Origin: Hoeflea marina
GTDB taxonomy: Bacteria > Pseudomonadota > Alphaproteobacteria > Rhizobiales > Rhizobiaceae
Direction: 5' to 3'
Assembly: GCF_003182275.1 (NCBI RefSeq)
Contig: NZ_QGTR01000003.1
Location: 620,001 to 684,000 of the forward strand
Length of the DNA stretch: 64,000 nucleotides
Shown one piece after another: positions 28,388-37,666 of this stretch. Within the stretch, counting starts at the first letter, position 1. Each line of letters starts with the position of its first letter. The notes under the pieces were generated by a model. The model was not told the DNA's origin. It was given only the letters and a program-made list of their open reading frames with translations, and ran no database searches. The position numbers and the translations under genes are program-made.

Positions 28388-29854
28388 CTACGATGTCATC
28401 TTTTCCATCGAATCAAGCGCTGTCGCCAGCCGCTTGTCTTCGCCGAAGTAACGGGCCCGATCCCAGAAATGAGGCTTGCCGATGCCGGTCGAGCGATGCT
28501 CGCCGATGATCTTGCCGGCGGCGTCCTCGCCGAGAATCTCGTATTTCATCAGGTCCTGCGTGATGATGACATCGCCTTCCATGCCCATCACCTCGGTGAT
28601 GTGGGTGATCCGGCGCGACCCGTCGCGCAGGCGCGCGGCCTGGATGATGATGTCGACCGAGCCGGAAATGATCTCTCGCACGGTCTTGGCAGGCAGCGAG
28701 AACCCGCCCATGGCAATCATCGATTCCATGCGGCTGAGGCATTCGCGCGGGCTGTTGGAGTGGATCGTGCCCATCGAGCCGTCGTGACCGGTGTTCATGG
28801 CCTGCAGAAGATCGAACACTTCCGGACCGCGCACCTCGCCGACGATGATGCGTTCGGGCCGCATGCGCAGGCAGTTCTTGACCAGCTCGCGCATGGTGAT
28901 TTCGCCTTCGCCCTCGATGTTGGGCGGACGGGTTTCCAGTCGCACCACATGGGGCTGCTGCAGCTGAAGCTCCGCCGAATCCTCGCAGGTGATGACACGC
29001 TCATCGAGGTCGATATAGGCGGTGAGGCAGTTGAGCAGCGTCGTCTTGCCAGAGCCGGTACCGCCGGAAATGACGACATTGCAGCGGACTCGACCGATGA
29101 TCTGCAGGATGGTCGCGCCTTCCGGCGTGATGGCGCCGAAGCGGACCAACTGGTCGAGCGTGAGCTTGTCCTTCTTGAACTTGCGGATGGTGAGCGCAGT
29201 GCCGTCGATGGCCAGCGGCGGGGCGATGACATTGACGCGCGAGCCGTCGGGAAGACGGGCGTCGCAGATCGGACTGGATTCATCGACACGACGGCCGACC
29301 TGGCTGACGATTCGCTGGCAGATCGACAGAAGCTGGCCGTTGTCGCGGAATCGCACCTCCGATTCGAGGACCTTGCCGGCGACTTCGATGTAGGTCCGGC
29401 CGGCGCCGTTGACCATGATGTCGGAGATGTCGTCGCGGGCCAGCAGCGGCTCCAGCGGTCCGTAGCCCAGAACGTCATTGCAGATGTCGTCGAGCAGTTC
29501 CTCCTGCTCGGCGATCGACAGCGCGATGTTCTTGATGGTGATGATGTCGTTGACGATGTCGCGGATTTCCTCGCGCGCGCTTTCGGCATCGAGCTTTGCC
29601 AGCTGAGACAGGTCGATCGTGTCGATGAGCGCGGAGAAGACCTGCGACTTGGTGTCGTAATAGGCCTCGTCACGGCTCGCCTTCTTGCGGACGACCGGAT
29701 CATCCTTCCGCATCGGAGTCTGCTGCACCGAAACCGCGGGCACGGCCGGTTGCGCCGGGGCCGGCGCCACGGCGGCCGCAGCCGCAGCCGGCGCCATAGC
29801 GGGCTTGGGCTGCGGCGCATGGCCTGGTCCGTCATTGGTGCGCTTGCCAAACAT
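28388..29854 (-). CDS. cpaF: Tad pilus secretion ATPase CpaF/TadA
   Basis: A 488-residue hexameric ATPase that drives Flp pilus assembly. A flexible Ala/Pro-rich N-terminal stretch (about residues 15-45) precedes the N-domain and the catalytic core with Walker [13 protein letters not shown], the Asp box [11 protein letters not shown] and Walker [12 protein letters not shown], plus the conserved [16 protein letters not shown] is used, although a GTG one codon earlier is possible. It is flanked by cpaE and tadB in the usual order. Confidence 0.95.
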   Translation of the reverse strand: MFGKRTNDGPGHAPQPKPAMAPAAAAAAVAPAPAQPAVPAVSVQQTPMRKDDPVVRKKASRDEAYYDTKSQVFSALIDTIDLSQLAKLDAESAREEIRDIVNDIITIKNIALSIAEQEELLDDICNDVLGYGPLEPLLARDDISDIMVNGAGRTYIEVAGKVLESEVRFRDNGQLLSICQRIVSQVGRRVDESSPICDARLPDGSRVNVIAPPLAIDGTALTIRKFKKDKLTLDQLVRFGAITPEGATILQIIGRVRCNVVISGGTGSGKTTLLNCLTAYIDLDERVITCEDSAELQLQQPHVVRLETRPPNIEGEGEITMRELVKNCLRMRPERIIVGEVRGPEVFDLLQAMNTGHDGSMGTIHSNSPRECLSRMESMIAMGGFSLPAKTVREIISGSVDIIIQAARLRDGSRRITHITEVMGMEGDVIITQDLMKYEILGEDAAGKIIGEHRSTGIGKPHFWDRARYFGEDKRLATALDSMEKMTS

Positions 29855-29884
29855 CACTTTGTTCCACTCTGTACTGGCTGAAGA

Positions 29885-31168
29885 CTATTTGCGGGACAGC
29901 TTGCTCATCAGGCCGGCCAGCCCGACCTTCTTGCGTTTCTTCACCTCGGCGCGCCCCGTCACCACATGGGCAAGCTGGGACAGCGATTCGGCCACCGGCG
30001 ATCTGGCGCTGGTCTCGGCGATCATCAGCCCGGAATTGGCGGCATCGCCGAACAGCTGCGCGTCAAAACCGATGATGGCGACGGGCTCGATGCCGAGCGG
30101 TTCGCAGAAGACGTCGGGAGCGATCTCGGGCCGCTTGGTCATGCCGACCTGATTGAGCACCAGAATCGGCAGGCGATCGTTGGGGCGGAGCTTCTTGAGC
30201 GTGTCGAAGAGATTCTTCGTGTTGCGCAGATTGGCCAGATCCGGCGTCGCCGTGATGACGATCTCGTCGACCTGGCACAGCACCTTGCGGGTCCACTCGT
30301 TCCAGGCGTGCGGCAGATCGTAGATCGACACCGGCGCGTTGCGCTGGATAAGGTCGATGATCGGCATGAAGGCGTCGCCGGAAAAATCATAGGTGCGATC
30401 GAGCATCGACGGCGCCGCCAGCATGGACAGATGCTCGGAGCACTTTGTCAGCAGACGGTCGAGAAACACCTCATCCAGACGCTCGGGGGAGAACACCGCT
30501 TCGGCGATCCCCTGCGGCGGATCATTGTTGAAATTGAGATTGGCAGTACCAAACGCAAGGTCAAGATCGCACAGGATCGTTTCGCTGGAAAACAGGTTCG
30601 AGATGTTCCAGGCGCAATTGTGGGCCAGTGTCGAGGAGCCGACACCGCCCTTGGCGCCGATGAAGGCGATGGAGCGACCGAGCGGTTCGGAATCGGGGTC
30701 GACGAAGATCGTCGAGATGACGCCGATGATGTCGGCCATCGACACCGGGGCGACGATGTACTCGGACACGCCGTTGCGGATCAGCTCCCGGTAGAGCGTC
30801 ACATCGTTGATGTGACCGATCATGACCACCCGTGTGTCGGGATCGCAGACCTCTGCCAACTGGCCGAGGTCCTCGATCAGCGTGGACGGATCGGCCTTGG
30901 TCTCCAGAATCAGCAGGTTCGGCGTCGATGATCCGGCATACATGTTTGCCGCAGCGAGAATGCCGCCGGAGTTGATGCGGGTGTTGACCCGCGCCATCCG
31001 TCGATCCTGCGCACAGCGCTCCATCGTTTTCGCCAGGCCCTCTGTCTCGCAGAAGGCATGAATGGAAATGCGCGGAAGCGGGCGGACCTTTTCGAAATCG
31101 CCCCGCCCCTGCGGGCCGTCTTCAGCCGGCACGGCAGCCAGTTCGGGCATGTAGTCAAGATGGGTCAT
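29885..31168 (-). CDS. cpaE: Pilus assembly protein CpaE/TadZ (ParA-like ATPase)
   Basis: A 427-residue protein with an atypical receiver-like N-domain (RVVMIGHINDVTLYRELIRNGVSEYIVAPV) and a MinD/ParA-type ATPase domain. The deviant Walker A is GAKGGVGSSTLAHN and the Asp-containing motif is CDLDLAFG. TadZ proteins localise the pilus machine at the cell pole. The chosen Met follows AGGACAGG; the longer frame adds a basic extension lacking a ribosome site. It lies between cpaD and cpaF. Confidence 0.93.
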   Translation of the reverse strand: MTHLDYMPELAAVPAEDGPQGRGDFEKVRPLPRISIHAFCETEGLAKTMERCAQDRRMARVNTRINSGGILAAANMYAGSSTPNLLILETKADPSTLIEDLGQLAEVCDPDTRVVMIGHINDVTLYRELIRNGVSEYIVAPVSMADIIGVISTIFVDPDSEPLGRSIAFIGAKGGVGSSTLAHNCAWNISNLFSSETILCDLDLAFGTANLNFNNDPPQGIAEAVFSPERLDEVFLDRLLTKCSEHLSMLAAPSMLDRTYDFSGDAFMPIIDLIQRNAPVSIYDLPHAWNEWTRKVLCQVDEIVITATPDLANLRNTKNLFDTLKKLRPNDRLPILVLNQVGMTKRPEIAPDVFCEPLGIEPVAIIGFDAQLFGDAANSGLMIAETSARSPVAESLSQLAHVVTGRAEVKKRKKVGLAGLMSKLSRK

Positions 31169-31208
31169 CTGCCTGTCCTGCTTTCGATGATGGGCATGGC
31201 GGCGGGCA

Positions 31209-31916
31209 TCAGAGCGCCGCGCCGTCTTCGCGATAGGTGTCAATCACGTTGGACCGACGCGACGCGTCGATCGGGGTCATACCGCGTGGTCCGAGAAGAT
31301 CGGCGGGGTTCGCGATCTGGGCGGCGATGTTGTTCTGAGAGGCGCAGCCGAAATTGCCGTAGTTGCGGTTCTCCTCGCCACCGGCCAGCATGTCCTCGGA
31401 CCACTTGCCGCATTCGGCGGTCGAAGCGGTGATCGCCAGGAAGGAAATCCGGATGGGAGCGGCATCGTTGTCGTAGGATGCCTGGTAGAGGGTGGATATG
31501 ATCCGGTTTCCGGGGACTCCCTGCTTGCGCAACACCTCCGCCACTTCGCGCACGAGCAGCGATGCTGCGCCCGCGTTGGCGGAACCGGACGGCGCCATGA
31601 TCCGCACGGTGCCCGAGGCGACCGAACGGTATTCGTTGGCCACGCCGCGGACCGTCTCGCGCATGGAGATGCTCAGTTTGCGGTCGCCGGAGGCCACGGG
31701 AATGTCAAAGACCCGTTCCTTTTCGGCGACAATGATCGGGTGATTGGTGCGGTAGTCGTCGGGGATGGCGCCGACGGTGACGCTGTGTCCGCGGCCGGCG
31801 CAGCCGGACAGCAGCAGGGCCGTCAGGCCGACCGACAGGGCCACCGTGCCGACGCGGATGCGGCGTTGCAAATGCCTGTGACCGGGGCCGGCGAGCGAAA
31901 GGAGACTGGTTTGCAT
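31209..31916 (-). CDS. cpaD: Pilus assembly lipoprotein CpaD
   Basis: A 235-residue lipoprotein of the Tad outer-membrane complex. The signal region ends in the lipobox LLSGCAG, followed by VTVGAIPDDYRTNHPIIVAE, the recognised CpaD start of the mature protein, and NYGNFGCASQNNIAAQIANPADLLGPR, a conserved C-terminal motif. The second Met (MQTSLL) was chosen because AGGGGAAA lies before it. It is thought to stabilise or localise the CpaC secretin. Confidence 0.93.
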   Translation of the reverse strand: MQTSLLSLAGPGHRHLQRRIRVGTVALSVGLTALLLSGCAGRGHSVTVGAIPDDYRTNHPIIVAEKERVFDIPVASGDRKLSISMRETVRGVANEYRSVASGTVRIMAPSGSANAGAASLLVREVAEVLRKQGVPGNRIISTLYQASYDNDAAPIRISFLAITASTAECGKWSEDMLAGGEENRNYGNFGCASQNNIAAQIANPADLLGPRGMTPIDASRRSNVIDTYREDGAAL

Positions 31917-31930
31917 CGGATTTCCCCTGA

Positions 31931-33475
31931 TCACTTGTAGATGAAGCCGACGGCGCCATGATAGCGGCCGGGTGGCAGTGCGGTTTCCATTTGGCCGTAG
32001 ACCCGGTTGACCTTGCCAAGGAAGAAGCCGGCGCCGTCATTGGCTGGATTGAGATTGTCGTCGGGCCGGGCTAACGCCGTGCGCGCCACCGGCTTGACCA
32101 GGTAGGGCGTGGCGATGATGACCAGTTCGGTCTCGTTGCGGACGAAATCCTTGCTGCGAAACAAGGTTCCGAGAACCGGGACCTTCGACAGGCCGGGCAG
32201 GCCGGACATCGCCTGGCGGAAATTGTCCTGGACCAGGCCGGCCAGCACGATGGAACCGCCCGAGGGCAGTTCGACCGAGGTTTCAGCTTCCCGCCGCTTG
32301 ATCGACAACGAGGTCATTCCCGGCGTGCTGCCGCCACCGGCCAGCGACACCGCTCCCTCGAATGTCGGCTCCGACACCTCGGTGCGCACCTTGAGGCTGA
32401 TGCGCCCGGGCGAGAGAACCACCGGCGTGAAATTCAGCCGGATGCCGTATTCGACCTTGTTGATGGAATAGGTCAGCTGGCCCGTGTCCGCGTCCACCGA
32501 CTGGGACTCGGTCATGTTGAACTCGCCGCCGACATAGAAGGTCGCCTGCTCGCCGGAGATCGCCGTCAGGCTCGGCTCGGCCAGGGTGCGCATGACACCG
32601 GCCTGTTCCATGGCGTTGATGTAACTCGAGATGCTGCGGCCGCCGATGGAACCGGCCAGGCGCGCGAAATTGCCGCTGACCAGCGGCTTGCCGAGATTGG
32701 CGGGATTGTTGCTGCCGAAGGCCGACACGCCATCGGAATTGGTGATCGCGGTGTTGAAGCCCAGCTGCTTGAGCACCTGGCGGCTGACCTCGGCAATCGT
32801 CACCTTCAGCGTGACCTGGTCCTCGCCATCGATCTTCAAGAGATTGACGATCTGGGATTTCTGCCGGTCTTCGGCGAAGATCGCCGCGGTGCTGCCGTCG
32901 GAGCCGTTGGCGGTGATGTTGCGCGTGGTGGCCTCGCCGCCGGAGAGGAAGATCTGGGCCAGGTTGGCGGCCTGTGCCGCATCCTGCGGCGTACGCACGC
33001 TGCCGGTCAGCACGATGTTGTCGGAGATGATCTCCACCTTGATGTCGGAGTCAGGCAGAAAGCGGGCGAGATGGGCGGTGAGGCCAGTGACGTCGCGCTC
33101 GATCTCCAGATCAATGGCGATGATCTCCTCGCCATTCGGACCGAAGACGAAGATGTTGGTCTGTCCCACCGTCTTGCCGAAGAGATACATTCGCCGCGAC
33201 GTGCGGGTCACCGCATCGGCCAGCGTCGGATCGGCGACCAGGATATCATGCGCGTCTGTCGGAAGGTCGACGACAATCGCCTTGTTGAGGCCGAGCTTGA
33301 TGCGCTTGGTGGCGCCGGGACCCGACTCGCGGATCTTGACGACATTCTCGCCCGCCTGGACCGACGTGACCGAGAGTCCGGACAGGGGATCAAGCGACAG
33401 CCCGACCATGAAGCCGCCGCTCGCCAGAACAAGGCTGGTGATGGACGACAGGAGCGTTTTGGCTATGTGACGCAC
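31931..33475 (-). CDS. cpaC: Pilus secretin CpaC/RcpA
   Basis: A 514-residue outer-membrane secretin through which the Flp pilus exits. The signal peptide ends near SVQAGEN. The T2SS/T3SS N-domain (NKAIVVDLPTDAHDILVADPTLADAV), a BON-like module and a C-terminal secretin core with SGLPGLSKVPVLGTLFRSKDF follow in order. Two GTG starts are possible; the one at 33475 has GGAG seven bases upstream and was preferred over that at 33490. It overlaps nothing and follows cpaB by 16 bases. Confidence 0.93.
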   Translation of the reverse strand: MRHIAKTLLSSITSLVLASGGFMVGLSLDPLSGLSVTSVQAGENVVKIRESGPGATKRIKLGLNKAIVVDLPTDAHDILVADPTLADAVTRTSRRMYLFGKTVGQTNIFVFGPNGEEIIAIDLEIERDVTGLTAHLARFLPDSDIKVEIISDNIVLTGSVRTPQDAAQAANLAQIFLSGGEATTRNITANGSDGSTAAIFAEDRQKSQIVNLLKIDGEDQVTLKVTIAEVSRQVLKQLGFNTAITNSDGVSAFGSNNPANLGKPLVSGNFARLAGSIGGRSISSYINAMEQAGVMRTLAEPSLTAISGEQATFYVGGEFNMTESQSVDADTGQLTYSINKVEYGIRLNFTPVVLSPGRISLKVRTEVSEPTFEGAVSLAGGGSTPGMTSLSIKRREAETSVELPSGGSIVLAGLVQDNFRQAMSGLPGLSKVPVLGTLFRSKDFVRNETELVIIATPYLVKPVARTALARPDDNLNPANDGAGFFLGKVNRVYGQMETALPPGRYHGAVGFIYK

Positions 33476-33491
33476 GTTCGATCTCCGCACT

Positions 33492-34298
33492 TTAATTGGT
33501 GGCGCCGATATTGGTGACCGCGCCCGAACGGATCACCTGGATCGCGGTGGATCCGTCTTCGCCGCTCAAGAGGTACTTGGCGCCTTCGTTGTCCGGTTCC
33601 TGGACGTCGGCGACGCTGCGCAGCGCCAGCGTCAGCCGGTCGGCCATCTGCTGGGCAACGGTGATGATCTTCGTCTGTTCCGGCGTCAGCTCGAGGGTGG
33701 CGGTCGAACCGACCGCGGTGCGGTTGCCCTCCGCGTCTTCCTCGATGCGCTGGTCGATGGCCAGAACCCGCACATTGGCCAGAATGACTTCGGTGATGAA
33801 GCCCTCGGCTCCGGTCTGGCGCCGGACCATGATCACATCGACGCGGTCGTTGGGAAGGATGAAACCACCTGCGCCGGTGGCAACCGAAATCTCCGTTGCC
33901 ACGGCGCGCTTGCCGGCGGGCAGCAGCGAGGACATGATGCGCGAGGAGGAATCGACGATCTTCTCCGTGCGCAGCGGCTCCCCGAGAAAGATCGGCAGAC
34001 GGACCACCGCCCCCTGCAGTTCGGCCATGGCATCCGGGCGCTGGTCGCGACGGATCAGCCCCTCGACCATCCCCTCTTCCGGCCAGCCCTTCCATTCCAT
34101 CGACTCCTCGCCCAGCCGGCCGCCGACGGGCATGCCGGTCTTGGCGACGAGAACATCGATGGACGCCATCTGCTGGATAACCGGCTCGGAGGATTGAGTG
34201 ACCTGGACGGTCGGCGAGGTCAGGCTCATGGCCAGATAGCCGGCGGCGCCGGCTGCCAGGACGGCCACTGCCATGATGATGACGCGAGCGGGTTTCAT
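33492..34298 (-). CDS. cpaB: Pilus assembly protein CpaB/RcpC
   Basis: A 268-residue periplasmic or outer-membrane-associated protein with one N-terminal hydrophobic segment (residues 5-28) and an SAF domain (IDVLVAKTGMPVGGRL). The conserved RcpC stretch ILPNDRVDVIMVRRQ is present. GAGGAAG precedes the ATG. It is the first gene after a 258-base gap from cpaA, so it may have its own promoter; that gap is AT-rich near 34350-34410 and otherwise holds no recognisable gene. Confidence 0.92.
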   Translation of the reverse strand: MKPARVIIMAVAVLAAGAAGYLAMSLTSPTVQVTQSSEPVIQQMASIDVLVAKTGMPVGGRLGEESMEWKGWPEEGMVEGLIRRDQRPDAMAELQGAVVRLPIFLGEPLRTEKIVDSSSRIMSSLLPAGKRAVATEISVATGAGGFILPNDRVDVIMVRRQTGAEGFITEVILANVRVLAIDQRIEEDAEGNRTAVGSTATLELTPEQTKIITVAQQMADRLTLALRSVADVQEPDNEGAKYLLSGEDGSTAIQVIRSGAVTNIGATN

Positions 34299-34556
34299 GC
34301 TTCTTCCTCGGACGGATGTCAGATGTGCTGATCCGAGAATGCGCGAGCAATCGTGTAATTATGGTTAATGACTGGCTTATGTTTTTGGTAAACGAAACAT
34401 TATCAGCGCGTTTCCTTCCGGATTGACGGCTGCGATCGGGAGCGCGCCGGTGGTCGCGTCAGACCGGCGGCCCCGGAACGGGCGCGGTCTCCCCACTGAT
34501 TCGGAGACGCCCTGCGACAGTTGGAGGCGGCAGCGACCGCGAGATGCTGCCGGCCG

Positions 34557-35072
34557 CTATTGCAGCCGCTCGACCGCCGCCCGAAACAGTTCGCTCTCGG
34601 GATAGGTGAGAAAGGCCGCCAGGCCGATGGCCATGCCGTAGGGAATGCCGGCGCGGGCCTGGAAGAAATGCATCGGAATGCGGATGGGCGACACCAGGAG
34701 GATATTCTGGTTGGCGCGGATCATCAGCACGATGAGGGCCAGAAAACCGCCCAGCATTCCGACGGTTCCCAGGAAGACCACCAGGTCTACGCCGTAGCCG
34801 AACCAGAGGGCGCTCGCCGCCAGCACCTTGGCGTCGCCGCCGCCCATGATGTTGAGGGCGAACAGGGTGAAACAGCCGAGAAAGACAAGCGCCGCCGCCA
34901 GCACATGCCAACCGAAGCCGATCAGGCCCATGCCGGTGAACGGCGCGATGACGATGAAGGAGAGAACCAAAATGACCGAGACCCGGTTCGGGATCTTCAT
35001 GGTCAACATGTCGGAAAATGCCGTCATGGCCAGGCAGAGCGGAAAGATCACAAAAATCGCGGCATTCAGCAT
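34557..35072 (-). CDS. cpaA: Prepilin peptidase CpaA/TadV
   Basis: A 171-residue A24-family aspartic peptidase of the inner membrane that cleaves the Flp leader. The two catalytic aspartates are seen in TAFSDMLTMKIPN and in the GxGD motif MGGGDAKVLAA. About five membrane helices are present. It lacks the methyltransferase domain of PilD, as expected for the Tad type. It is separated from flp by a terminator-like hairpin. Confidence 0.93.
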   Translation of the reverse strand: MLNAAIFVIFPLCLAMTAFSDMLTMKIPNRVSVILVLSFIVIAPFTGMGLIGFGWHVLAAALVFLGCFTLFALNIMGGGDAKVLAASALWFGYGVDLVVFLGTVGMLGGFLALIVLMIRANQNILLVSPIRIPMHFFQARAGIPYGMAIGLAAFLTYPESELFRAAVERLQ

Positions 35073-35168
35073 GAGCTCATCTCCATGGGACAGCCGGATC
35101 CTATTGCACGCTGTTTAAGAAACCACCAACGGCGCGGCAGCCGGCAAGGCGCCGGCCAATGCGGACGG

Positions 35169-35192
35169 AAAAGGCCGCCCTCACGGGCGGCC
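35169..35192 (-). terminator. Intrinsic terminator/attenuator between flp and cpaA
   Basis: Read on the minus strand, GGCCGCCC-GTGA-GGGCGGCC is a perfect 8-bp stem followed by TTTT. It lies 29 bases after the flp stop and before cpaA on the same strand, which would give high pilin mRNA relative to the assembly genes. Confidence 0.85.
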
Positions 35193-35220
35193 TCTGCTCA
35201 AGCGCGAAACTGGAAATCGA

Positions 35221-35403
35221 TCAGTTTGCGTTCTTGGCGGTATTCATCTTGGTCGACAGAGCCTGGAACTGGTTGTTCAGGGTGGAGCCAAGCGTGGTTG
35301 CGCCGGTGATGAGGGCGACGGAGATGAGGGCGGCAATCAGGCCATACTCGATGGCGGTCGCGCCGGATTCGTCATTCATGAAACGTTCAAAAAGCTTCGT
35401 CAT
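35221..35403 (-). CDS. flp: Flp/Fap type IVb pilin
   Basis: A 60-residue major pilin precursor. A short charged leader (MTKLFERFMNDESG) is followed by the processed N-terminus ATAIEYGLIAALISVALI, with the cleavage glycine, Glu at +5 and Tyr at +6 that define Flp pilins. AAGGAAAAA precedes the ATG. CpaA is the likely processing enzyme. Only one copy is seen in the window, whereas many rhizobia carry several. Confidence 0.96.
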   Translation of the reverse strand: MTKLFERFMNDESGATAIEYGLIAALISVALITGATTLGSTLNNQFQALSTKMNTAKNAN

Positions 35404-35775
35404 GGGTTTTTCCTTGATCCACGTGTGTTTTCAGCACTTCCGCCAGACTGTTGCCGTTGGTCGGATGAGCCCACAATAGGGACGCGGCTTTTCAATCTCC
35501 TTAAAGAACAAGGTTAGCAAAGCGTTGACCGCCACGGAGCGCCGACATGGTAAACAACCGGTTCGCAGCGCACGGAACCGGCCGCCCCGGATCGCGCCGT
35601 CAGCAGCCGACGCAGCCATGCCCACTGAGCCGCCAGTCGCCGTCACACACGGGCCCGAGGGCCGGGCGGCCTTTTTCGCCGTTTCCCGGCCCCTTGGGGA
35701 TCCGCTCCGGGCTTTAAGGCTTAATTCACCATTCCCGGCGATTCTAGGAGAACCTGCGGACACAAGGACAGCGCA
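35404..35775. other. Divergent control region between flp and the secretin-N gene
   Basis: These 372 bases contain no credible protein gene. They should hold both the flp promoter and that of the plus-strand pilus arm. On the plus strand GGCC-GGGC-GGCC (35660-35671) is followed by TTTTT (35672-35676), a short terminator-like element that could end an unseen transcript or attenuate the rightward one. AT-rich blocks occur at 35490-35520 and 35715-35735. I could not assign promoter boxes with confidence. Confidence 0.4.
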
Positions 35776-36195
35776 ATGACCCCGAGCAAGAGACTTTCCT
35801 CCTGGCTTACCGCCGGCGTGCTTTCCGCGGCTCTCATCACCTTTTCCGCCGTGCCTCAGTCCAGGGCCAGCGACGACATGATCCGCGTGTTCATGGACCA
35901 CGCCCGCATTCTCAAGCTCGACCGTCCCGTCAGCAAGGTGATCATCGGCAATGCCGAGGTGGCCGACATCACGGTGGCCGATCCGAAGACGATCGTGCTG
36001 ACCGGCAAGGCCTACGGCACGACCAATCTGGTCATCCTCGACGCCGCCGGCGACGCAATCGTCGACGAGCGCATCCTGGTGTCCGTCGACGAGGCGAACA
36101 CTTTGCGCATCTTCAAGCAGACCGTCCGCACGGTGTATTCGTGCGCGCCGTCCTGCGAGGAACATGTCCAGAAGGCAGCCACCGCCCAACCCTGA
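35776..36195 (+). CDS. Stand-alone pilus/secretin N-terminal domain protein
   Basis: A 139-residue exported protein with a signal peptide ending near QSRAS. The remainder matches the T2SS/T3SS pilus-assembly N-domain found at the start of CpaC: ILKLDRPVSKVIIGNAEVADITVADPKTIVLTGKAYGTTNLVILD is the diagnostic stretch by residue pattern (shown here in parts: RPVSKVIIGNAEVADI, KAYGTTNLVILD). It has no secretin barrel. The tail contains a CAPSC cysteine pair. It sits opposite flp and upstream of tadE, suggesting a role at the pilus secretin; its function is not established. Confidence 0.85.
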   Translation: MTPSKRLSSWLTAGVLSAALITFSAVPQSRASDDMIRVFMDHARILKLDRPVSKVIIGNAEVADITVADPKTIVLTGKAYGTTNLVILDAAGDAIVDERILVSVDEANTLRIFKQTVRTVYSCAPSCEEHVQKAATAQP

Positions 36196-36234
36196 ACCTT
36201 CAGCCGCTCCGTTTTCCGCCGCTGCATTGGCGGG

Positions 36235-36249
36235 TTAACCCTCGGTTAA
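36235..36249. promoter_or_regulatory. Perfect CtrA-type box upstream of tadE
   Basis: TTAA (36235-36238), seven bases, TTAA (36246-36249) followed by C matches the CtrA consensus exactly. It is also a direct repeat of GGTTAAC with an 11-base period. It lies 40 bases after the preceding stop and 95 bases before the tadE start. Confidence 0.55.
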
Positions 36250-36344
36250 CGGAGGAATGCCGGATTCACCCCTGAACGTTACGATTGATCAACTCATTTG
36301 CAGTAATGTGAACCTCGATGCGTATTTGTACGAGGAGTTGCGCG

Positions 36345-36977
36345 ATGCATTCCGACCCGAGTCCAGGCCCTGCGAACCGTGTGCCCGGATGGCGCCTGCG
36401 CGCCGTCCTCAAGCGATTCCGCCGGGCCGAGAACGGCACAGCCGCAATCGAATTCGGCATTCTGGCGTTTCCCTTCTTCCTTCTCGTGTTTGCGACCATC
36501 GAGGTGTTCATCGCGTTTGCCGGCGAGCAGCTGCTGGAAAATGCGGTCGATGCGATGGGGCGCCAGCTCCGCACCGGACAGATCACGTACAATCTGGGTC
36601 GACCCACGGACCTGACCCAGGCGCAGTTCCGAACCAAGTTCTGCTCCGAAATCAATCTGATGATCAAATGCGTGGCCGAGGAAAACCCGGCCGACCAGAA
36701 GCTCTATCTGGACGTGCGGCAGTTCGCCACCTTCGCCAATGTACCGAAGGGAATACCGCGCAAGAGCGGCGCGCTCTACGCCGACCTTGATTCCAGCGGC
36801 TTCGCCTACCAGCCGGGCGGGCCAGGTACCATCAACATCGTGCGAGCCTATTACCGCTGGGAAGTGATGACCGATCTGGTGCGGCCCTACATCACCAACA
36901 TCCGGCCGGACGGAAAATCGCCCAAGGACTACCTGATGGTCGCCACGGCCGCTTTCCGCAACGAGGCCTATCCGTGA
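36345..36977 (+). CDS. tadE: TadE-family minor pilin/pseudopilin
   Basis: A 210-residue protein with a basic N-terminus and the TadE-like segment ENGTAAIEFGILAFPFFLLV, a pilin-like leader with Glu at +5 of the mature form. Such pseudopilins are processed by TadV and help pilus assembly. GAGGAG precedes the chosen ATG (MHSDPS). Its TGA overlaps an upstream GTG of the next frame, and the next gene begins shortly after. Confidence 0.9.
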   Translation: MHSDPSPGPANRVPGWRLRAVLKRFRRAENGTAAIEFGILAFPFFLLVFATIEVFIAFAGEQLLENAVDAMGRQLRTGQITYNLGRPTDLTQAQFRTKFCSEINLMIKCVAEENPADQKLYLDVRQFATFANVPKGIPRKSGALYADLDSSGFAYQPGGPGTINIVRAYYRWEVMTDLVRPYITNIRPDGKSPKDYLMVATAAFRNEAYP

Positions 36978-37039
36978 GCCGTGACCGGACGATGGCCGGA
37001 CGGAGCGCGGATGCCGGTTCGATCAAGGAGGGAACCCGG

Positions 37040-37612
37040 ATGACAGGCATCATGACGAGAATGCGGGGCGCCATCGACCGCCTGCGGAGAGACCGCTCCG
37101 GCGTCGGCGCGGTGGAATTCGCGCTCATCGCACCGGTGCTGATCGTGCTGTATATCGGTTCGCTGGAAATCTCGGTGGCGATGTCGGTGAACAAGAAGGT
37201 GGCGCGGGCTGCCAGTTCCATCGCCGACTTGGTCACCCAGAACACGGATGTGAACAAGACCATGCTGAAAACCATGGTCGACGTGGCGCAGAGCATCATC
37301 ACGCCCTTTCAGGTCAACGGCCTGAAGATCCGGATATCCGGCATCAAGATCGACAGCACCGGCAAGGAAACCATCGCCTGGTCCTGGGACGAGAAGAACA
37401 CCCGCCCCTATGCGGTGGGCTCCGTCACGACCGTGCCGACCGATCTCGACGTCAAGAACACCTTCCTGGTCCGCACGGAAGTGAGCCTGCAGCACAGTCT
37501 CCTGCTGGTGACGCCGAACATCCAGGATGTCGATGTGAAGACGTTGACGATGAGCAAGACCTATCATCTGCGCCAGCGCATCGGCGACGAAGTGGCCTGC
37601 TCGGACTGCTGA
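37040..37612 (+). CDS. Second TadE/TadG-like minor pilin
   Basis: A 190-residue protein with RDRSGVGAVEFALIAPVLIVL, a prepilin-like cleavage and hydrophobic segment, then a mostly beta-rich domain. The chosen ATG has a near-ideal AAGGAGG site seven bases upstream; a GTG at 36974 overlapping the tadE stop is the alternative. The last residues contain CSDC. It is probably co-transcribed with tadE. TadF or TadG identity cannot be decided from sequence alone. Confidence 0.87.
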   Translation: MTGIMTRMRGAIDRLRRDRSGVGAVEFALIAPVLIVLYIGSLEISVAMSVNKKVARAASSIADLVTQNTDVNKTMLKTMVDVAQSIITPFQVNGLKIRISGIKIDSTGKETIAWSWDEKNTRPYAVGSVTTVPTDLDVKNTFLVRTEVSLQHSLLLVTPNIQDVDVKTLTMSKTYHLRQRIGDEVACSDC

Positions 37613-37666
37613 CGGCGGCGCCGGTTCGACAGGGCCGCTGGAGGCGTCAGCGACCTGCCCTGACGC

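Noticed and set aside
27341-29881. An 846-codon plus-strand frame opposite tadB and cpaF
   Set aside because: Shadow frame caused by codon bias; it crosses the boundary of two tight minus-strand genes with strong ATPase and platform motifs.
34360-34400. CtrA-like site before cpaB
   Set aside because: Half-sites are degenerate and the spacing is wrong; the region is merely AT-rich.
35500-35520. CtrA-like site near flp (TTAAAGAACAAGGTTAG)
   Set aside because: The two half-sites are nine bases apart instead of seven and the second half is imperfect.
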